The translations under genes were made by a program, and so were the position numbers. From positions 1,364,001 to 1,428,000 of the forward strand of contig NZ_CP115859.1 of assembly GCF_027920545.1 (NCBI RefSeq): 64,000 bases of DNA, written 5' to 3'. The notes beneath the pieces are model-generated. The model ran no database searches and was not told the origin of the DNA. It saw nothing but the letters and a program-made list of their open reading frames with translations. Positions within the stretch are counted from its first letter, which is position 1. Each line of letters opens with the position of its first letter. Below, piece after piece: positions 17,522 to 25,996 of the stretch. The stretch is from Chryseobacterium camelliae. GTDB lineage: Bacteria > Bacteroidota > Bacteroidia > Flavobacteriales > Weeksellaceae.

Positions 17522-17566
17522 ACGACTCAACGACTCAACAACTTAACAGCTCAACGACTTAACAAC
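17522..17566. repeat. Period-8 array (ACGACTCA type) upstream of dusB
   Basis: Octamers ACGACTCA, ACGACTCA, ACAACTTA, ACAGCTCA, ACGACTTA and a partial ACAAC. It ends eight bases before the dusB -7 box. Confidence 0.7.
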
Positions 17567-17574
17567 AAATTCCT

Positions 17575-17582
17575 TATCTTTG
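17575..17582 (+). promoter_or_regulatory. -7 box (TATCTTTG) of dusB
   Basis: TATCTTTGC ends four bases short of the ATG at 17587, so the transcript should begin at or next to the start codon. Confidence 0.6.
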
Positions 17583-17586
17583 CACC

Positions 17587-18585
17587 ATGATAAAAATAGG
17601 CAACATAGAACTGCCGGAATTTCCGCTTTTATTAGCACCGATGGAAGATGTAAGTGATCCTCCGTTCAGAAGATTGTGCAAAATGCACGGTGCAGATTTG
17701 ATGTATTCGGAGTTTATCTCTTCTGAAGGGTTAATTCGTGACGCAATTAAGAGCAGAAAAAAACTGGATATTTTTGATTACGAAAGACCTGTCGGAATCC
17801 AGATTTTTGGTGGAGATGAAGAAGCAATGGCCATGTCCGCGAGAATTGTGGAAACAGTAAACCCGGATTTGGTTGACATCAATTTCGGATGCCCTGTAAA
17901 AAAAGTGGTCTGCAAAGGAGCAGGAGCAGGAGTTTTGAAAGATATCGATCTTATGGTTCGTTTGACCAAAGCTGTCGTAAGCTCTACTCATCTTCCCGTA
18001 ACGGTAAAAACCCGTTTAGGTTGGGACAGTACTTCCATTAATATTGATGAAGTTGCAGAACGTCTCCAGGAAACAGGAATCAAAGCATTGACCATTCATG
18101 CAAGAACGCGTGCTCAGATGTATAAAGGTGAAGCTGACTGGGAGCATATTTCAAGAATCAAACAAAATCCGAATATCGAAATTCCAATTTTTGGAAACGG
18201 TGACATTGATTCTCCTGAAAAAGCTTTAGAATATAAACAAAAATACGCTTGCGACGGAATTATGATCGGTCGTGCTGCGATTGGCTACCCTTGGATTTTT
18301 AACGAGATCAAGCATTTCTTTAAAACCGGAGAACATTTGCCTGCGCCAACCATTGAAGACAGATTACTGGCTGTTCGTCAACACGCAGAATGGAGTGCGG
18401 AATGGAAAGGCGAAAGATTAGGCTTAGTCGAAATGAGACAGCATTACAGCAATTATTTCCGTGGCGTTCCACATTTCAAAGATTTCAGAAAAAAATTCTT
18501 AGAAGTCTTTACTTTGGAAGAAATGGATGCTTTGATTAAAGAAACTCAGGAATTTTACACTGAATATTTAGCTCAACAGGCATAA
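17587..18585 (+). CDS. dusB: tRNA-dihydrouridine synthase
   Basis: 332 residues, full length. It reduces uridine to dihydrouridine in the D-loop of tRNAs with FMN and NADPH. The TIM barrel opens with LLLAPMEDVSDPPFRRLC, binds FMN through NFGCPVKKVVCKGAGAGVLK (the second cysteine is the catalytic proton donor position), and continues with VTVKTRLGW, LTIHARTRAQMYKG and GNGDI...GIMIGRAAIG, which hold the phosphate. The C-terminal helical domain is present. The signature GAGAGVLK and the length fit DusB-like enzymes best, but subtype assignment from sequence alone is approximate. It is probably translated from a leaderless message. Confidence 0.93.
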   Translation: MIKIGNIELPEFPLLLAPMEDVSDPPFRRLCKMHGADLMYSEFISSEGLIRDAIKSRKKLDIFDYERPVGIQIFGGDEEAMAMSARIVETVNPDLVDINFGCPVKKVVCKGAGAGVLKDIDLMVRLTKAVVSSTHLPVTVKTRLGWDSTSINIDEVAERLQETGIKALTIHARTRAQMYKGEADWEHISRIKQNPNIEIPIFGNGDIDSPEKALEYKQKYACDGIMIGRAAIGYPWIFNEIKHFFKTGEHLPAPTIEDRLLAVRQHAEWSAEWKGERLGLVEMRQHYSNYFRGVPHFKDFRKKFLEVFTLEEMDALIKETQEFYTEYLAQQA

Positions 18586-18589
18586 AAAT

Positions 18590-18622
18590 AAAAACCCATC
18601 AGATTTTGATGGGTTTCTTTTT
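18590..18622. terminator. Bidirectional terminator between dusB and deoC
   Basis: ACCCATCA and TGATGGGT pair around GATTT, with an A run on the left and T residues on the right. Both convergent genes can use it. Confidence 0.85.
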
Positions 18623-18646
18623 TATATTATCTTGAATGAATATCAT

Positions 18647-19390
18647 TTAATAACCTTCTGAAGCTGACTGATTTTTAAGTAAAGCCAATGCTGAAGAAGT
18701 CCCTATTCTCTTAACGCCAAGATTGATCATTTTTTCGGCATCTTCGGGAGTTCTTACTCCACCAGCAGCTTTTACGGGAAGTTTCCCCGCATTGTCAAGC
18801 ATAATTTTGATTCCTTCAAATGTTGCTCCGTTAGGTTTCCCGTTTTCAGTTTCATAAAAACCGGTTGAAGATTTTACGAAAATTTTCGACCAATTGTTTT
18901 CAGAGAAATTTTCTTCTGCCCAACCGGAAATATTTTTAGTAAGATCTGCAATCTGTGCATCAGTCAAAGCTGCAATTTCGATAATCCATTTTGCAATTTT
19001 ATGATGTTGCAGGCACAACTGCGTGCATTTTATAAATTCTTCTTTTACTAAATTTAAATCTCCTTTCAGGTAAGCATTATAATTAATCACAAAATCCAGC
19101 TCATCAGCTCCGTCTGCAATTGCTTTTGTAGCTTCTTCCAGTTTTTCATCAATGGAATAAGTTCCTTCATGAAAGCCGATGACAGTTCCTAACACAACAT
19201 CTGATTGTTTTTCCTGAATATACTTTTTGATCTCAGATACATAATCTGGACGAATCATCACGGCAAAAATTCCGTTATCGATCGCTTCCTGTGTCAGTTC
19301 TATATCTTTCTGTAAAGTTTCTTCATCTGAAAGTCCCGACTGAGCCGGGGTTTTCAAATATGTGGAATCCAAATATTGTGCAATATTCAT
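18647..19390 (-). CDS. deoC: Deoxyribose-phosphate aldolase
   Basis: 247 residues. It splits 2-deoxyribose-5-phosphate into glyceraldehyde-3-phosphate and acetaldehyde in deoxynucleoside salvage, in the cytoplasm. The Schiff-base lysine lies in IFVKSSTGF near residue 173, and the second active-site lysine in LPVKAAGGVRTPEDAE; the phosphate-binding end GVKRIGTSSA is present. The N-terminal YLDSTYLKTPA also fits. It starts six bases after the lrp-type regulator gene ends, so the two share a transcript, which suggests the regulator responds to or controls nucleoside or amino-acid catabolism. Confidence 0.93.
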   Translation of the reverse strand: MNIAQYLDSTYLKTPAQSGLSDEETLQKDIELTQEAIDNGIFAVMIRPDYVSEIKKYIQEKQSDVVLGTVIGFHEGTYSIDEKLEEATKAIADGADELDFVINYNAYLKGDLNLVKEEFIKCTQLCLQHHKIAKWIIEIAALTDAQIADLTKNISGWAEENFSENNWSKIFVKSSTGFYETENGKPNGATFEGIKIMLDNAGKLPVKAAGGVRTPEDAEKMINLGVKRIGTSSALALLKNQSASEGY

Positions 19391-19396
19391 AATCTG

Positions 19397-19867
19397 TTAT
19401 ACTTTCAATTGTCTGTAAATACCTTGTTCCAAAGATATGAAAGTTTCAGTTCTGGTTACTCCTTTTAGCTTCTGAATTTTGCTAAGGATCTGCATCAGGT
19501 GATCATTATCTTTACACAAAACTTTTAAGAAGATCGTATAATTTCCTGTTGTATAATGTGCTTCCACCACTTCATTAATATCCCTTAAAGCTTTTACCAT
19601 ATCCGGATAATGGCTTGGCTGATCCAAGAAAACACCAATGTATGAAATCACCTTATATCCGATCTTTTTAGGATTCAAAAAAGAGATTGAATTTTCGATA
19701 ACTCCGGCCTGCTCCAGTTTTTTTATTCTCTGATGCACTGCTGTTGTAGAAATTCCTACATTTTTTGAGATATGCGCCAAAGAAGTTTTAGCATTATCCA
19801 TCAGCATATGGATAATCTGCTTATCTATGGAATCTAAATGGTAGATTGTGTTTTCCGCGTCTTTCAT
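19397..19867 (-). CDS. Lrp/AsnC family transcriptional regulator
   Basis: 156 residues. The N-terminal winged helix (about 10-65) reads LDSIDKQIIHMLMDNAKTSL...ISTTAVHQRIKKLEQAGVI, the classic AsnC helix-turn-helix. The C-terminal half (about 75-150) is the RAM ligand-binding domain, with VVEAHYTTGNYTIFLKVLCK and a final TRTETFISLEQGIYRQLKV. It should bind DNA as an oligomer and respond to a small effector, often an amino acid. It lies in the middle of a minus-strand cluster: 32 bases after the EEP phosphatase gene and six bases before deoC. Confidence 0.92.
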   Translation of the reverse strand: MKDAENTIYHLDSIDKQIIHMLMDNAKTSLAHISKNVGISTTAVHQRIKKLEQAGVIENSISFLNPKKIGYKVISYIGVFLDQPSHYPDMVKALRDINEVVEAHYTTGNYTIFLKVLCKDNDHLMQILSKIQKLKGVTRTETFISLEQGIYRQLKV

Positions 19868-19905
19868 TTTTTTTACTTTTTACTTTTTTACTTTTATTTT
19901 TATTT
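19868..19905. repeat. Short AAAAGT-type tract before the lrp start
   Basis: On the minus strand the 32-base gap is made almost only of AAAAGTA and AAAAAGTA units running into the ATG. It resembles the other period-7/8 intergenic tracts and may vary in length. Confidence 0.5.
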
Positions 19906-20847
19906 ATTATGTTTCCTTAATTCCACAATGACAGGAAAATGATCGCTATAACCACCCAAATAGCGGGTTCCTGCATAGGTTCTAAAAGGCCTTCCACTAA
20001 ACATTTTATCCCGGCTGCTTATTTCTTCCGCATTAAAAACATAAGCCTTTTCAAAACCCAACCCCATACTTTTATTAAAAAAGGATGCAGAGAGTATAAT
20101 CTGGTCGAATAAAAGACCAGATTTATAATGGTAAGTGGAATACTTTTGCTCGGTAAATAACTGCCTAAAAGGATTTTCTAAGATCTTACCTAACTGGGCA
20201 TCAGATAACATCTCTACCAGATTTTTTTCATCAGGATTCTCATTAAAATCACCAAACAAAATCACAGATTCATTACGATTGCCAACAATCTCTACAATTT
20301 TGTTTTTAATTTCTTTGAGAATAAAATCTCTCTTGGGCTTATTGACGTCTTTTTCTCTTTTGGAGGGTAAATGAGCTACAAAGACATTGATAATTTCATC
20401 ATTACATTTTATTTTCGAAAAAAGGACATCTCTGGTGGTGTCATAATCTTCTTTATCCGGATTTCCTCTTTCAAAAAAAAAAGTAATGGCTTCGGAATCT
20501 AAAATTTCCACTTTTGATTTGTCATAGAGTAACGCAACATCTACTTTCCTTTCATCCATCGAGTTGTAATGAACAATCCCGTATTCTGAATTAAAAGGCT
20601 GTATCTGTACAAGTTCTTCCAGAACTTTTCTTCCTGAAACTTCAGACAAACCTATGAGGAATGGCAAGGCACCTTTCTTATCTTCTATAAGTTGAAAAAC
20701 ATGAGAAATTTTATGAAGCTTATTCTTATATTTCCGGTCGTCCCAATTTCTCAATCCTGAATGGGTAGGATCAAGCTTGTGTGTGGGTTTCGGATCAGGT
20801 AAAAATAAATTTTCTACATTATAAAAAGCTAATAATTCCATCAACAT
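19900..20847 (-). CDS. Endonuclease/exonuclease/phosphatase (EEP) family protein
   Basis: 315 residues, no signal peptide. The EEP fold is clear: FYNVENLF at the N-terminus (metal-binding Asn), IGLSEVSGRKVLEELV with the metal-ligand Glu, VFVAHLPSK, ILFGDFNENPDE with the catalytic Asp-Asn, and the final GGYSDHFPVIVEL with the Ser-Asp-His triad. Such proteins hydrolyse phosphodiesters in nucleic acids or small phospho-compounds; the substrate cannot be told from sequence. Two ATGs are possible, at 20847 and 20841. It is the first gene of the cluster that continues with the Lrp regulator and deoC. Confidence 0.88.
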   Translation of the reverse strand: MLMELLAFYNVENLFLPDPKPTHKLDPTHSGLRNWDDRKYKNKLHKISHVFQLIEDKKGALPFLIGLSEVSGRKVLEELVQIQPFNSEYGIVHYNSMDERKVDVALLYDKSKVEILDSEAITFFFERGNPDKEDYDTTRDVLFSKIKCNDEIINVFVAHLPSKREKDVNKPKRDFILKEIKNKIVEIVGNRNESVILFGDFNENPDEKNLVEMLSDAQLGKILENPFRQLFTEQKYSTYHYKSGLLFDQIILSASFFNKSMGLGFEKAYVFNAEEISSRDKMFSGRPFRTYAGTRYLGGYSDHFPVIVELRKHNK

Positions 20848-21254
20848 TTATTTTCAAAAGCGCGGTTCTTCTCCTTAAATTCCGAATGTAAATTTATCAC
20901 TTTTTTACAAATATTATTACCTATTTCACAATTATTTTATGAAAAACCCAAAAACTAAATCTTCATAATATGAAAATTAACAACAAAATCATCAATATAG
21001 ATTTAAATTTTACCGTAAAATAATCGAATCTCAAATTATTTTTTTCTTCATTCCGAGAGAAATTTTTCCCGATTTTGACCGCGCATAAATTTCGTGAAAA
21101 TTTACAAATTCTACCTAACAATCGCAAATTTTATGGTTTTTTAATCTAAATCCTAATTATAAAACGGGATTATTTTACGCTTTTTGGGATCCAATTAAAA
21201 TTTCCTGGCATTTTTGTGAAATTTTTAAGAATTTATTCCAATAAAAAACCGGAT
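20848..21254. other. 407-base AT-rich intergenic region without a recognisable gene
   Basis: Between the divergent ends of the EEP gene (start) and trmD (stop). The minus-strand promoter of the EEP gene must be here; TAAATTTA around 20890 is the nearest -7-like box. Only ORFs of fewer than 20 codons occur. No strong hairpin except the trmD terminator at its right edge. Confidence 0.45.
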
Positions 21255-21270
21255 TTACAGTAAATCCGGT
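21242..21270 (-). terminator. trmD terminator overlapping its last codons
   Basis: ACCGGATTTA and TAAATCCGGT form a perfect 10-base stem around a 3-base loop. On the minus strand it is followed by six T residues. The 5' arm encodes the end of TrmD, including the stop codon. Confidence 0.85.
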
Positions 21271-21926
21271 CGTTTTTCTTTCGTTATTCTTACAGCTTCG
21301 TCATGTCTCCACTCCTCAATTTTACCAAAATTACCGCTCAACAATACTTTTGGAACTTCTAAGCCTTTGTATACTTCTGGTCTCGTATAAATAGGCGGAG
21401 AAAGAAGATCATCCTGAAAACTATCTGTTAAGGCGCTTTGTTCATCATTCAAAACTCCTGGCAAAAGACGGATTACAGAATCAGCAAGCACACATGCTGC
21501 AAGCTCTCCTCCTGTCAGAACATAATCTCCTATTGAAATTTCTTTGGTAATATGCAGATCTCTTACTCTCTGATCAATCCCTTTATAATGACCGCAAAGG
21601 AAAATCAGATTGTTTTTTATCGATAAGGTATTGGCAATTTTCTGGTTTAAAGTAACTCCATCCGGCGTTAAATAAATCACCTCATCATATTCCCGTTGCG
21701 ATTTCAGCTCAGAAATACATTTATCCAAAGGCTCTACCATCATTACCATTCCTGCTCCTCCTCCATAAGGTTCATCATCGATCTGCCTGTGTTTATTGAT
21801 CGCCCAGTCTCTAAGATGATGAAAATGCACTTCTGCCAATCCTTTATCCATCGCTCTTTTCAAGATAGAAGTTTGAAACGGACTTTCCATCAGTTCAGGA
21901 AGTACGCTTATGATATCAATTCTCAT
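21255..21926 (-). CDS. trmD: tRNA (guanine-N1-)-methyltransferase
   Basis: 223 residues, the usual length. It methylates G37 of tRNAs reading CNN codons with S-adenosylmethionine, which prevents frameshifting. The N-terminus [17 protein letters not shown], the hairpin-loop motif [13 protein letters not shown], and the trefoil-knot cofactor site ([12 protein letters not shown], then [21 protein letters not shown]) are all present, as is the C-terminal region. The ATG overlaps the stop of the upstream ndh gene (ATGA), so translation is probably coupled. Its usual neighbours rimM, rpsP and rplS are absent here. Confidence 0.96.
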   Translation of the reverse strand: MRIDIISVLPELMESPFQTSILKRAMDKGLAEVHFHHLRDWAINKHRQIDDEPYGGGAGMVMMVEPLDKCISELKSQREYDEVIYLTPDGVTLNQKIANTLSIKNNLIFLCGHYKGIDQRVRDLHITKEISIGDYVLTGGELAACVLADSVIRLLPGVLNDEQSALTDSFQDDLLSPPIYTRPEVYKGLEVPKVLLSGNFGKIEEWRHDEAVRITKEKRPDLL

Positions 21927-23185
21927 TGTAATGTTCCGTTTTTCTTATTAGGTAAAATAATTAATCTTAAGGCTGAATCTTTGTTGAAATAGCTCCACAT
22001 CCAGTTAAAAAACACAGCAAGTTTATTTCGAACGCTCAAAATTAACATTAAGTGAAGGAACATCCAAAAATACCACGCCAAGAATCCCTGAAATTTTATA
22101 AACGGAAGATCAACAACCGCTCTGTGTTTACCGATTGTTGCTAATGAACCTTTATCATCGTACTCATACTCGTTCCATTCACCAATATTTTTCTTTAAAA
22201 AGTTTTTTCCCAGATTTTTTGCCTGATTAATGGCTACATTGGCAACCTGCGGATGTCCCTGAGGATATTTCGGAGTCTCCATATAAGCGATATCTCCTAT
22301 TGCATATATATTTTCATAACCGTTAATTCTATTATAGCGATCAACAATATACCTGTTTTTCATTAAGTTTTCAGCCGGAAAACCTTCAATCACATTCCCT
22401 GTAACTCCTGCAGCCCAGATCACATTATTAGAAGGAATTTCTTTTCCGCTTTTCATATACACTTTATCCCCGTCATAATCCGTCACGTATTCCTGGCTCA
22501 GGAAAGTTACTCCTAAATCTTTCAGATATTTTTCAGATTTTTCCTGAGATTCATCACTCATCACCGCAAGCGGTTTTTCTGTAGAGCTTATCAGGATGAT
22601 TTTAAGATGATCAAAATTCATGTAAGGATAGTCTCTCGGCAGAATTTCTTTTTTCATTTCTGCAAAAGCTCCCGCCAATTCCACTCCCGTCGGTCCGCTT
22701 CCCACGATTACAATATTCCAGTTTCCGTCATCGCTTCGGCTTTTTTCCAAAATCAGCTTTTCAAACGTCATCAAAACATGGTTTCTTATACCGATGGCTT
22801 CCTGGGTGTTTTTCATCCCGAAAGCTTTTGATTCAAGATCTTTATTTCCGAAAAAATTGGTTTTACAGCCTGTTGCAATCACTAATTTATCATAAGTGAA
22901 TTCCGCCTCTTCAGTGATTACTTTATGATTAACAGGATCAATCTCTTTCACCTCAGTTAAACGAAATTGTGTATTTCTGGATTGCTGAAAGATTTTTCTG
23001 AACGGAAAAGAAATATTGGAAGGTTCTATCCTGCCACACGCGACCTGATAGAAAAGCGGCTGAAACATATGATGGTTTACCCTGTCGAGAACAATTACTT
23101 TTTTATTTTTATTGTTCAGAGTTTTTGCAAGTTGCAATCCCGCAAAGCCGCCTCCTATAATGATGATCTTTTCGCGTGTTTCCAT
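21923..23185 (-). CDS. ndh: Type II NADH dehydrogenase-like FAD oxidoreductase
   Basis: 420 residues. It should pass electrons from NADH to menaquinone without pumping protons, at the inner face of the cytoplasmic membrane. There are two Rossmann folds: FAD site [17 protein letters not shown] at the N-terminus and NADH site [20 protein letters not shown] near 165-185. [30 protein letters not shown] near 300 is the typical FAD/quinone segment, and a C-terminal amphipathic and hydrophobic region ([17 protein letters not shown]) anchors it to the membrane. A longer frame starts at a TTG at 23194, but that codon is inside the -7 box; I use the ATG at 23185. It overlaps trmD by four bases. Confidence 0.9.
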   Translation of the reverse strand: METREKIIIIGGGFAGLQLAKTLNNKNKKVIVLDRVNHHMFQPLFYQVACGRIEPSNISFPFRKIFQQSRNTQFRLTEVKEIDPVNHKVITEEAEFTYDKLVIATGCKTNFFGNKDLESKAFGMKNTQEAIGIRNHVLMTFEKLILEKSRSDDGNWNIVIVGSGPTGVELAGAFAEMKKEILPRDYPYMNFDHLKIILISSTEKPLAVMSDESQEKSEKYLKDLGVTFLSQEYVTDYDGDKVYMKSGKEIPSNNVIWAAGVTGNVIEGFPAENLMKNRYIVDRYNRINGYENIYAIGDIAYMETPKYPQGHPQVANVAINQAKNLGKNFLKKNIGEWNEYEYDDKGSLATIGKHRAVVDLPFIKFQGFLAWYFWMFLHLMLILSVRNKLAVFFNWMWSYFNKDSALRLIILPNKKNGTLQ

Positions 23186-23191
23186 ATTACA

Positions 23192-23199
23192 CAAATTTA
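23192..23199 (-). promoter_or_regulatory. -7 box (TAAATTTG) of ndh-trmD
   Basis: Plus strand CAAATTTA. The box ends seven bases before the ATG at 23185, so the leader is two bases or so at most. It rules out the in-frame TTG that overlaps it. Confidence 0.6.
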
Positions 23200-23233
23200 C
23201 TTATTTTATTTAGTATTTTTTCTCTTAAAAAGT

Positions 23234-23241
23234 TAGTTTTG
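23234..23241 (+). promoter_or_regulatory. -7 box (TAGTTTTG) of the GH25 lysozyme gene
   Basis: TAGTTTTG ends ten bases before the ATG at 23251 and lies 35 bases from the divergent ndh box. It shows that the upstream in-frame ATG at 23176 is not the start. Confidence 0.6.
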
Positions 23242-23250
23242 CAAAACTTT

Positions 23251-24114
23251 ATGAGCCCTAAAAAGTACACCAAAAAGACTGCCAAAAAGATCCATAAAAG
23301 CCGTCGGAAGAACTATTTTTTCCGTCGCAAGATCGTCTTGGTATTGCTCTGTATTGCTCTTATCGGAACCGGATTGTATTTAAAAAACTCTGTCAGTTAT
23401 TACTATGCTTTATATTTCAATAAATTTAAGCATAAAAAGCTTCACAATACTGAAGCAGAAACACTTAGAATTCAAAAAATTCTTTCGGACAATCTGGATA
23501 AAACCTATGGTTTTGATGTCTCTCATTATCAAAATAAAGAAGACATCAGTTGGGACAGCTTAAGCATCGGGAATAAAACCATTCCTTTAGAATTTGTAGT
23601 GATGCGCGCAACCATGGGAAACCGTAGTGCAGATAAGCATTTTGATGAATTTTGGGAACAGGCCAAAAAACATGAATTAATACGGGGAGCTTATCATTTT
23701 TACAGAGCAGACGAAGATCCTGTCATTCAGGCTAACAATTTTCTTGAAAATGTACATTTAGAAGATGGCGACCTTCCTCCTATTTTAGATATTGAAAAAA
23801 TTCCCAGACGAAAATCTAACAGGAAACTTATTGAAGATTTAAAAGTCTGGTGTAAAATTGTGGAGGAAAGATATGGCGAGAAACCTATCATTTACACCTA
23901 TTATCATTACTATAAAGATTTTCTGAAGGGTGAGTTTGATGATTATCCGCTCTGGCTCGCCAACTACAATGATGTACCGACTCCGTCTCCCCATGACAAC
24001 TGGGATTTCTGGCAATTTACGGAAAACGGAATCGTACACGGAATCAACACCAAAGTGGATCTGGATATCTACAATGGAAATTCCTGGTCTTTAAAAAGGC
24101 TGACTTTGGATTAG
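23251..24114 (+). CDS. Membrane-anchored GH25 muramidase (lysozyme-like)
   Basis: 287 residues. A very basic N-terminus (KKYTKKTAKKIHKSRRKN) precedes one transmembrane helix (about 30-48), so the enzyme domain faces the periplasm. The GH25 domain (about 85-285) starts YGFDVSHYQ with a catalytic Asp, continues FVVMRATMG and GAYHFYRADED, has the acid LPPILDIE near 180, and ends LWLANYND...FWQFTENG. It cleaves the beta-1,4 bond between MurNAc and GlcNAc and probably remodels the cell's own peptidoglycan. The stop shares bases with the stop of the convergent hydrolase gene (TTAG at 24111-24114). The start was moved from 23176 because that frame begins upstream of the promoter. Confidence 0.88.
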   Translation: MSPKKYTKKTAKKIHKSRRKNYFFRRKIVLVLLCIALIGTGLYLKNSVSYYYALYFNKFKHKKLHNTEAETLRIQKILSDNLDKTYGFDVSHYQNKEDISWDSLSIGNKTIPLEFVVMRATMGNRSADKHFDEFWEQAKKHELIRGAYHFYRADEDPVIQANNFLENVHLEDGDLPPILDIEKIPRRKSNRKLIEDLKVWCKIVEERYGEKPIIYTYYHYYKDFLKGEFDDYPLWLANYNDVPTPSPHDNWDFWQFTENGIVHGINTKVDLDIYNGNSWSLKRLTLD

Positions 24115-25781
24115 TTTTTCAAAAAATCAATAACATCTTTATTTAAATCTTCTGCAATTTCAAAAGGAAGATAGTGTGAAACTTTTGGATAAATTTTAAG
24201 CTTAGCATTGGGAATTTCCTTAGCCATCATTTCGGTATGCTCTTTTTTTATTACATCGTTTTCTCCGGCAAGAACTAACGTAGGGCTTTGAATTTGATGC
24301 AAAGATTTCTTATTGATATTAGGCTCATTCAACATTAAACTCAACAATCGTTTTTCAGTTTCATTTTCCGGCTGATTGGCCAATTGCATGAAACGCAGTT
24401 TCGTTTTGAAATTTTTCAGCAAATCCTCTTCTACCCCTTCAGGAAACGCATTTGCCCCAATAATCACTAACTTATTAAGGTATTGAGGATATTTTAAAGC
24501 AAATTCCAGTCCTGTATTTCCACCATCGCTCCAGCCTAAAATATTGGCTTTGGCAACGTTTAAATACTCCATTACATTTTTCAGATCATCAGCAAAAATT
24601 TTATAATTCAAATCACCTTTGGTAAAATCTTTACTTTTTCCCTGCGCTCTTGTATCGATAGCAATGACTTTAAACTTTTTCGAAAGTTCAGGAATCTGTT
24701 TGTAAAACTCCTGAATACTTCCTCCGTTTCCATGAAGCAAAACCAAAGGCTCTCCTTCGCCGTAGATTTCATAATACAGCTCTGCATTATTTAATTTCAC
24801 TGTTTTTCCGGCAGCATCATTTTTACCATATATAGAATTTTCAGATTCAATAGTATACTGACTAAGATCCGGAGCCCATTTATTTGCCCCAAGGTTTTGA
24901 GCCAACTCTGAAAATTGTTCGCTCTCTTTTACCTCGTCTTTGATATTTTTACCATTTTTATCCACTTTTACATCAATATTAATTGCAGGCGCCGCAATAG
25001 TCATTTTTTCCCAGTCTCCATAGAACTTTCTGATATATCCTGTTCTGAATAAAGCCGCACTGATGGTTATTCTCCCCTGAAATCTTTTCAAAAACTGTAT
25101 TCCTACGAAAAATTTTCCCTGAACCCAGATATTCCGATCGTTTACATCTAAAGTAAAGGTATCATCTTTTATCATTTCTTTTGTCAATTCAACGGTAATT
25201 TCTTCATCCAGAATATTTTTATCCGGGAAGCCATTTTTTTCCGAATAGATGCTGTACCGCATAACAACCGGCTGATCCGAGGTATAGCTTGCAATGTTCA
25301 GATTGATATTTTTGATTTTCGATTTTTTGTTGGTACTAAACTCTAAAGCCGTTTCTCCTAAGAAGTCCTCATTTTTAATATCCGGATTTACAGAATACAT
25401 AACACTCTTTGTTTTGGTATTCACACCCCAGTTTTTATCCACCAGTTTTTTAGGTTTAATCTTTACTTCATCAATATTTTTCACCTTCTCTTTCAGGAAA
25501 ATCTTTTGTCCGTCTAAATTTTTAAAGTTTTGAACAGATTGCGAATATTTTTCATATCCCGGAACTTCTATCAAAATAGGTTTTGTAGTATTAATCGTGG
25601 AAAGATCAATGGAAAAATGTCCGTTCTCGTCTGAAATTACTCCGGTCTTCTCTTTTTCCACACCTACTTTTGCATAAGGAATCGGTTTATTTTCATTTTT
25701 AGAAAATATAGTTGCTGAAACAATTTGCGCATTGAAGGAAACCGCAATAAGGGAAAGAAATAGAATCGTAAGTTTTTTCAT
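24111..25781 (-). CDS. Surface alpha/beta hydrolase with carboxypeptidase-regulatory-like N-terminal domain
   Basis: 556 residues from the ATG at 25781; a longer frame begins at a TTG with no signal logic. The signal peptide MKKLTILFLSLIAVSFNAQ is followed by a CarboxypepD_reg-like beta-sandwich (about 20-105: IPYAKVGVEKEKTGVISDENGHFSI). A second beta region (about 125-265) follows, with YSVNPDIKNEDFLGETALEF and RYSIYSEKNGFPDKNIL. An alpha/beta hydrolase domain (about 320-556) has VLLHGNGGS, nucleophile GWSDGGN, acid AGENDVIKKE and His in VSHYLPFE. All three catalytic residues are present. The substrate is unknown; the fused order suggests an esterase or peptidase presented outside the cytoplasm. 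Confidence 0.8.
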   Translation of the reverse strand: MKKLTILFLSLIAVSFNAQIVSATIFSKNENKPIPYAKVGVEKEKTGVISDENGHFSIDLSTINTTKPILIEVPGYEKYSQSVQNFKNLDGQKIFLKEKVKNIDEVKIKPKKLVDKNWGVNTKTKSVMYSVNPDIKNEDFLGETALEFSTNKKSKIKNINLNIASYTSDQPVVMRYSIYSEKNGFPDKNILDEEITVELTKEMIKDDTFTLDVNDRNIWVQGKFFVGIQFLKRFQGRITISAALFRTGYIRKFYGDWEKMTIAAPAINIDVKVDKNGKNIKDEVKESEQFSELAQNLGANKWAPDLSQYTIESENSIYGKNDAAGKTVKLNNAELYYEIYGEGEPLVLLHGNGGSIQEFYKQIPELSKKFKVIAIDTRAQGKSKDFTKGDLNYKIFADDLKNVMEYLNVAKANILGWSDGGNTGLEFALKYPQYLNKLVIIGANAFPEGVEEDLLKNFKTKLRFMQLANQPENETEKRLLSLMLNEPNINKKSLHQIQSPTLVLAGENDVIKKEHTEMMAKEIPNAKLKIYPKVSHYLPFEIAEDLNKDVIDFLKN

Positions 25782-25959
25782 GGTAAAAATTTGAAGCAAA
25801 AATCTCTATTTATTCTGTCAAAAGTTCATAATGGCTTATTAAATTTAAGGATAGAATTGTTAAATTTATTCTAAAACATCACTTGAAAGTGAAATCAATT
25901 ATTAAAAACATTTAAAAGCCTTTCCGTAGTAAAAATTTTTTCTCTCTTTTAAAGGTTTA

Positions 25960-25967
25960 TATTTTTG
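25960..25967 (+). promoter_or_regulatory. -7 box (TATTTTTG) of the ABC-F gene
   Basis: TATTTTTG lies 29 bases upstream of the ATG at 25997. Confidence 0.45.
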
Positions 25968-25996
25968 TATTTTCGCGCAACAAATTTTTTATAGAA

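Noticed and set aside
16904..17566. CRISPR array
   Set aside because: Units are eight bases with no spacers; no cas genes in the window.
23186..23194. TTG start three codons upstream for ndh
   Set aside because: The codon is part of the -7 box; ATG 23185 starts the FAD-binding fold at the usual distance.
23176..23250. N-terminal extension of the lysozyme frame
   Set aside because: It lies upstream of the TAGTTTTG promoter box and overlaps the ndh promoter; the ATG at 23251 gives the normal basic-plus-helix start.
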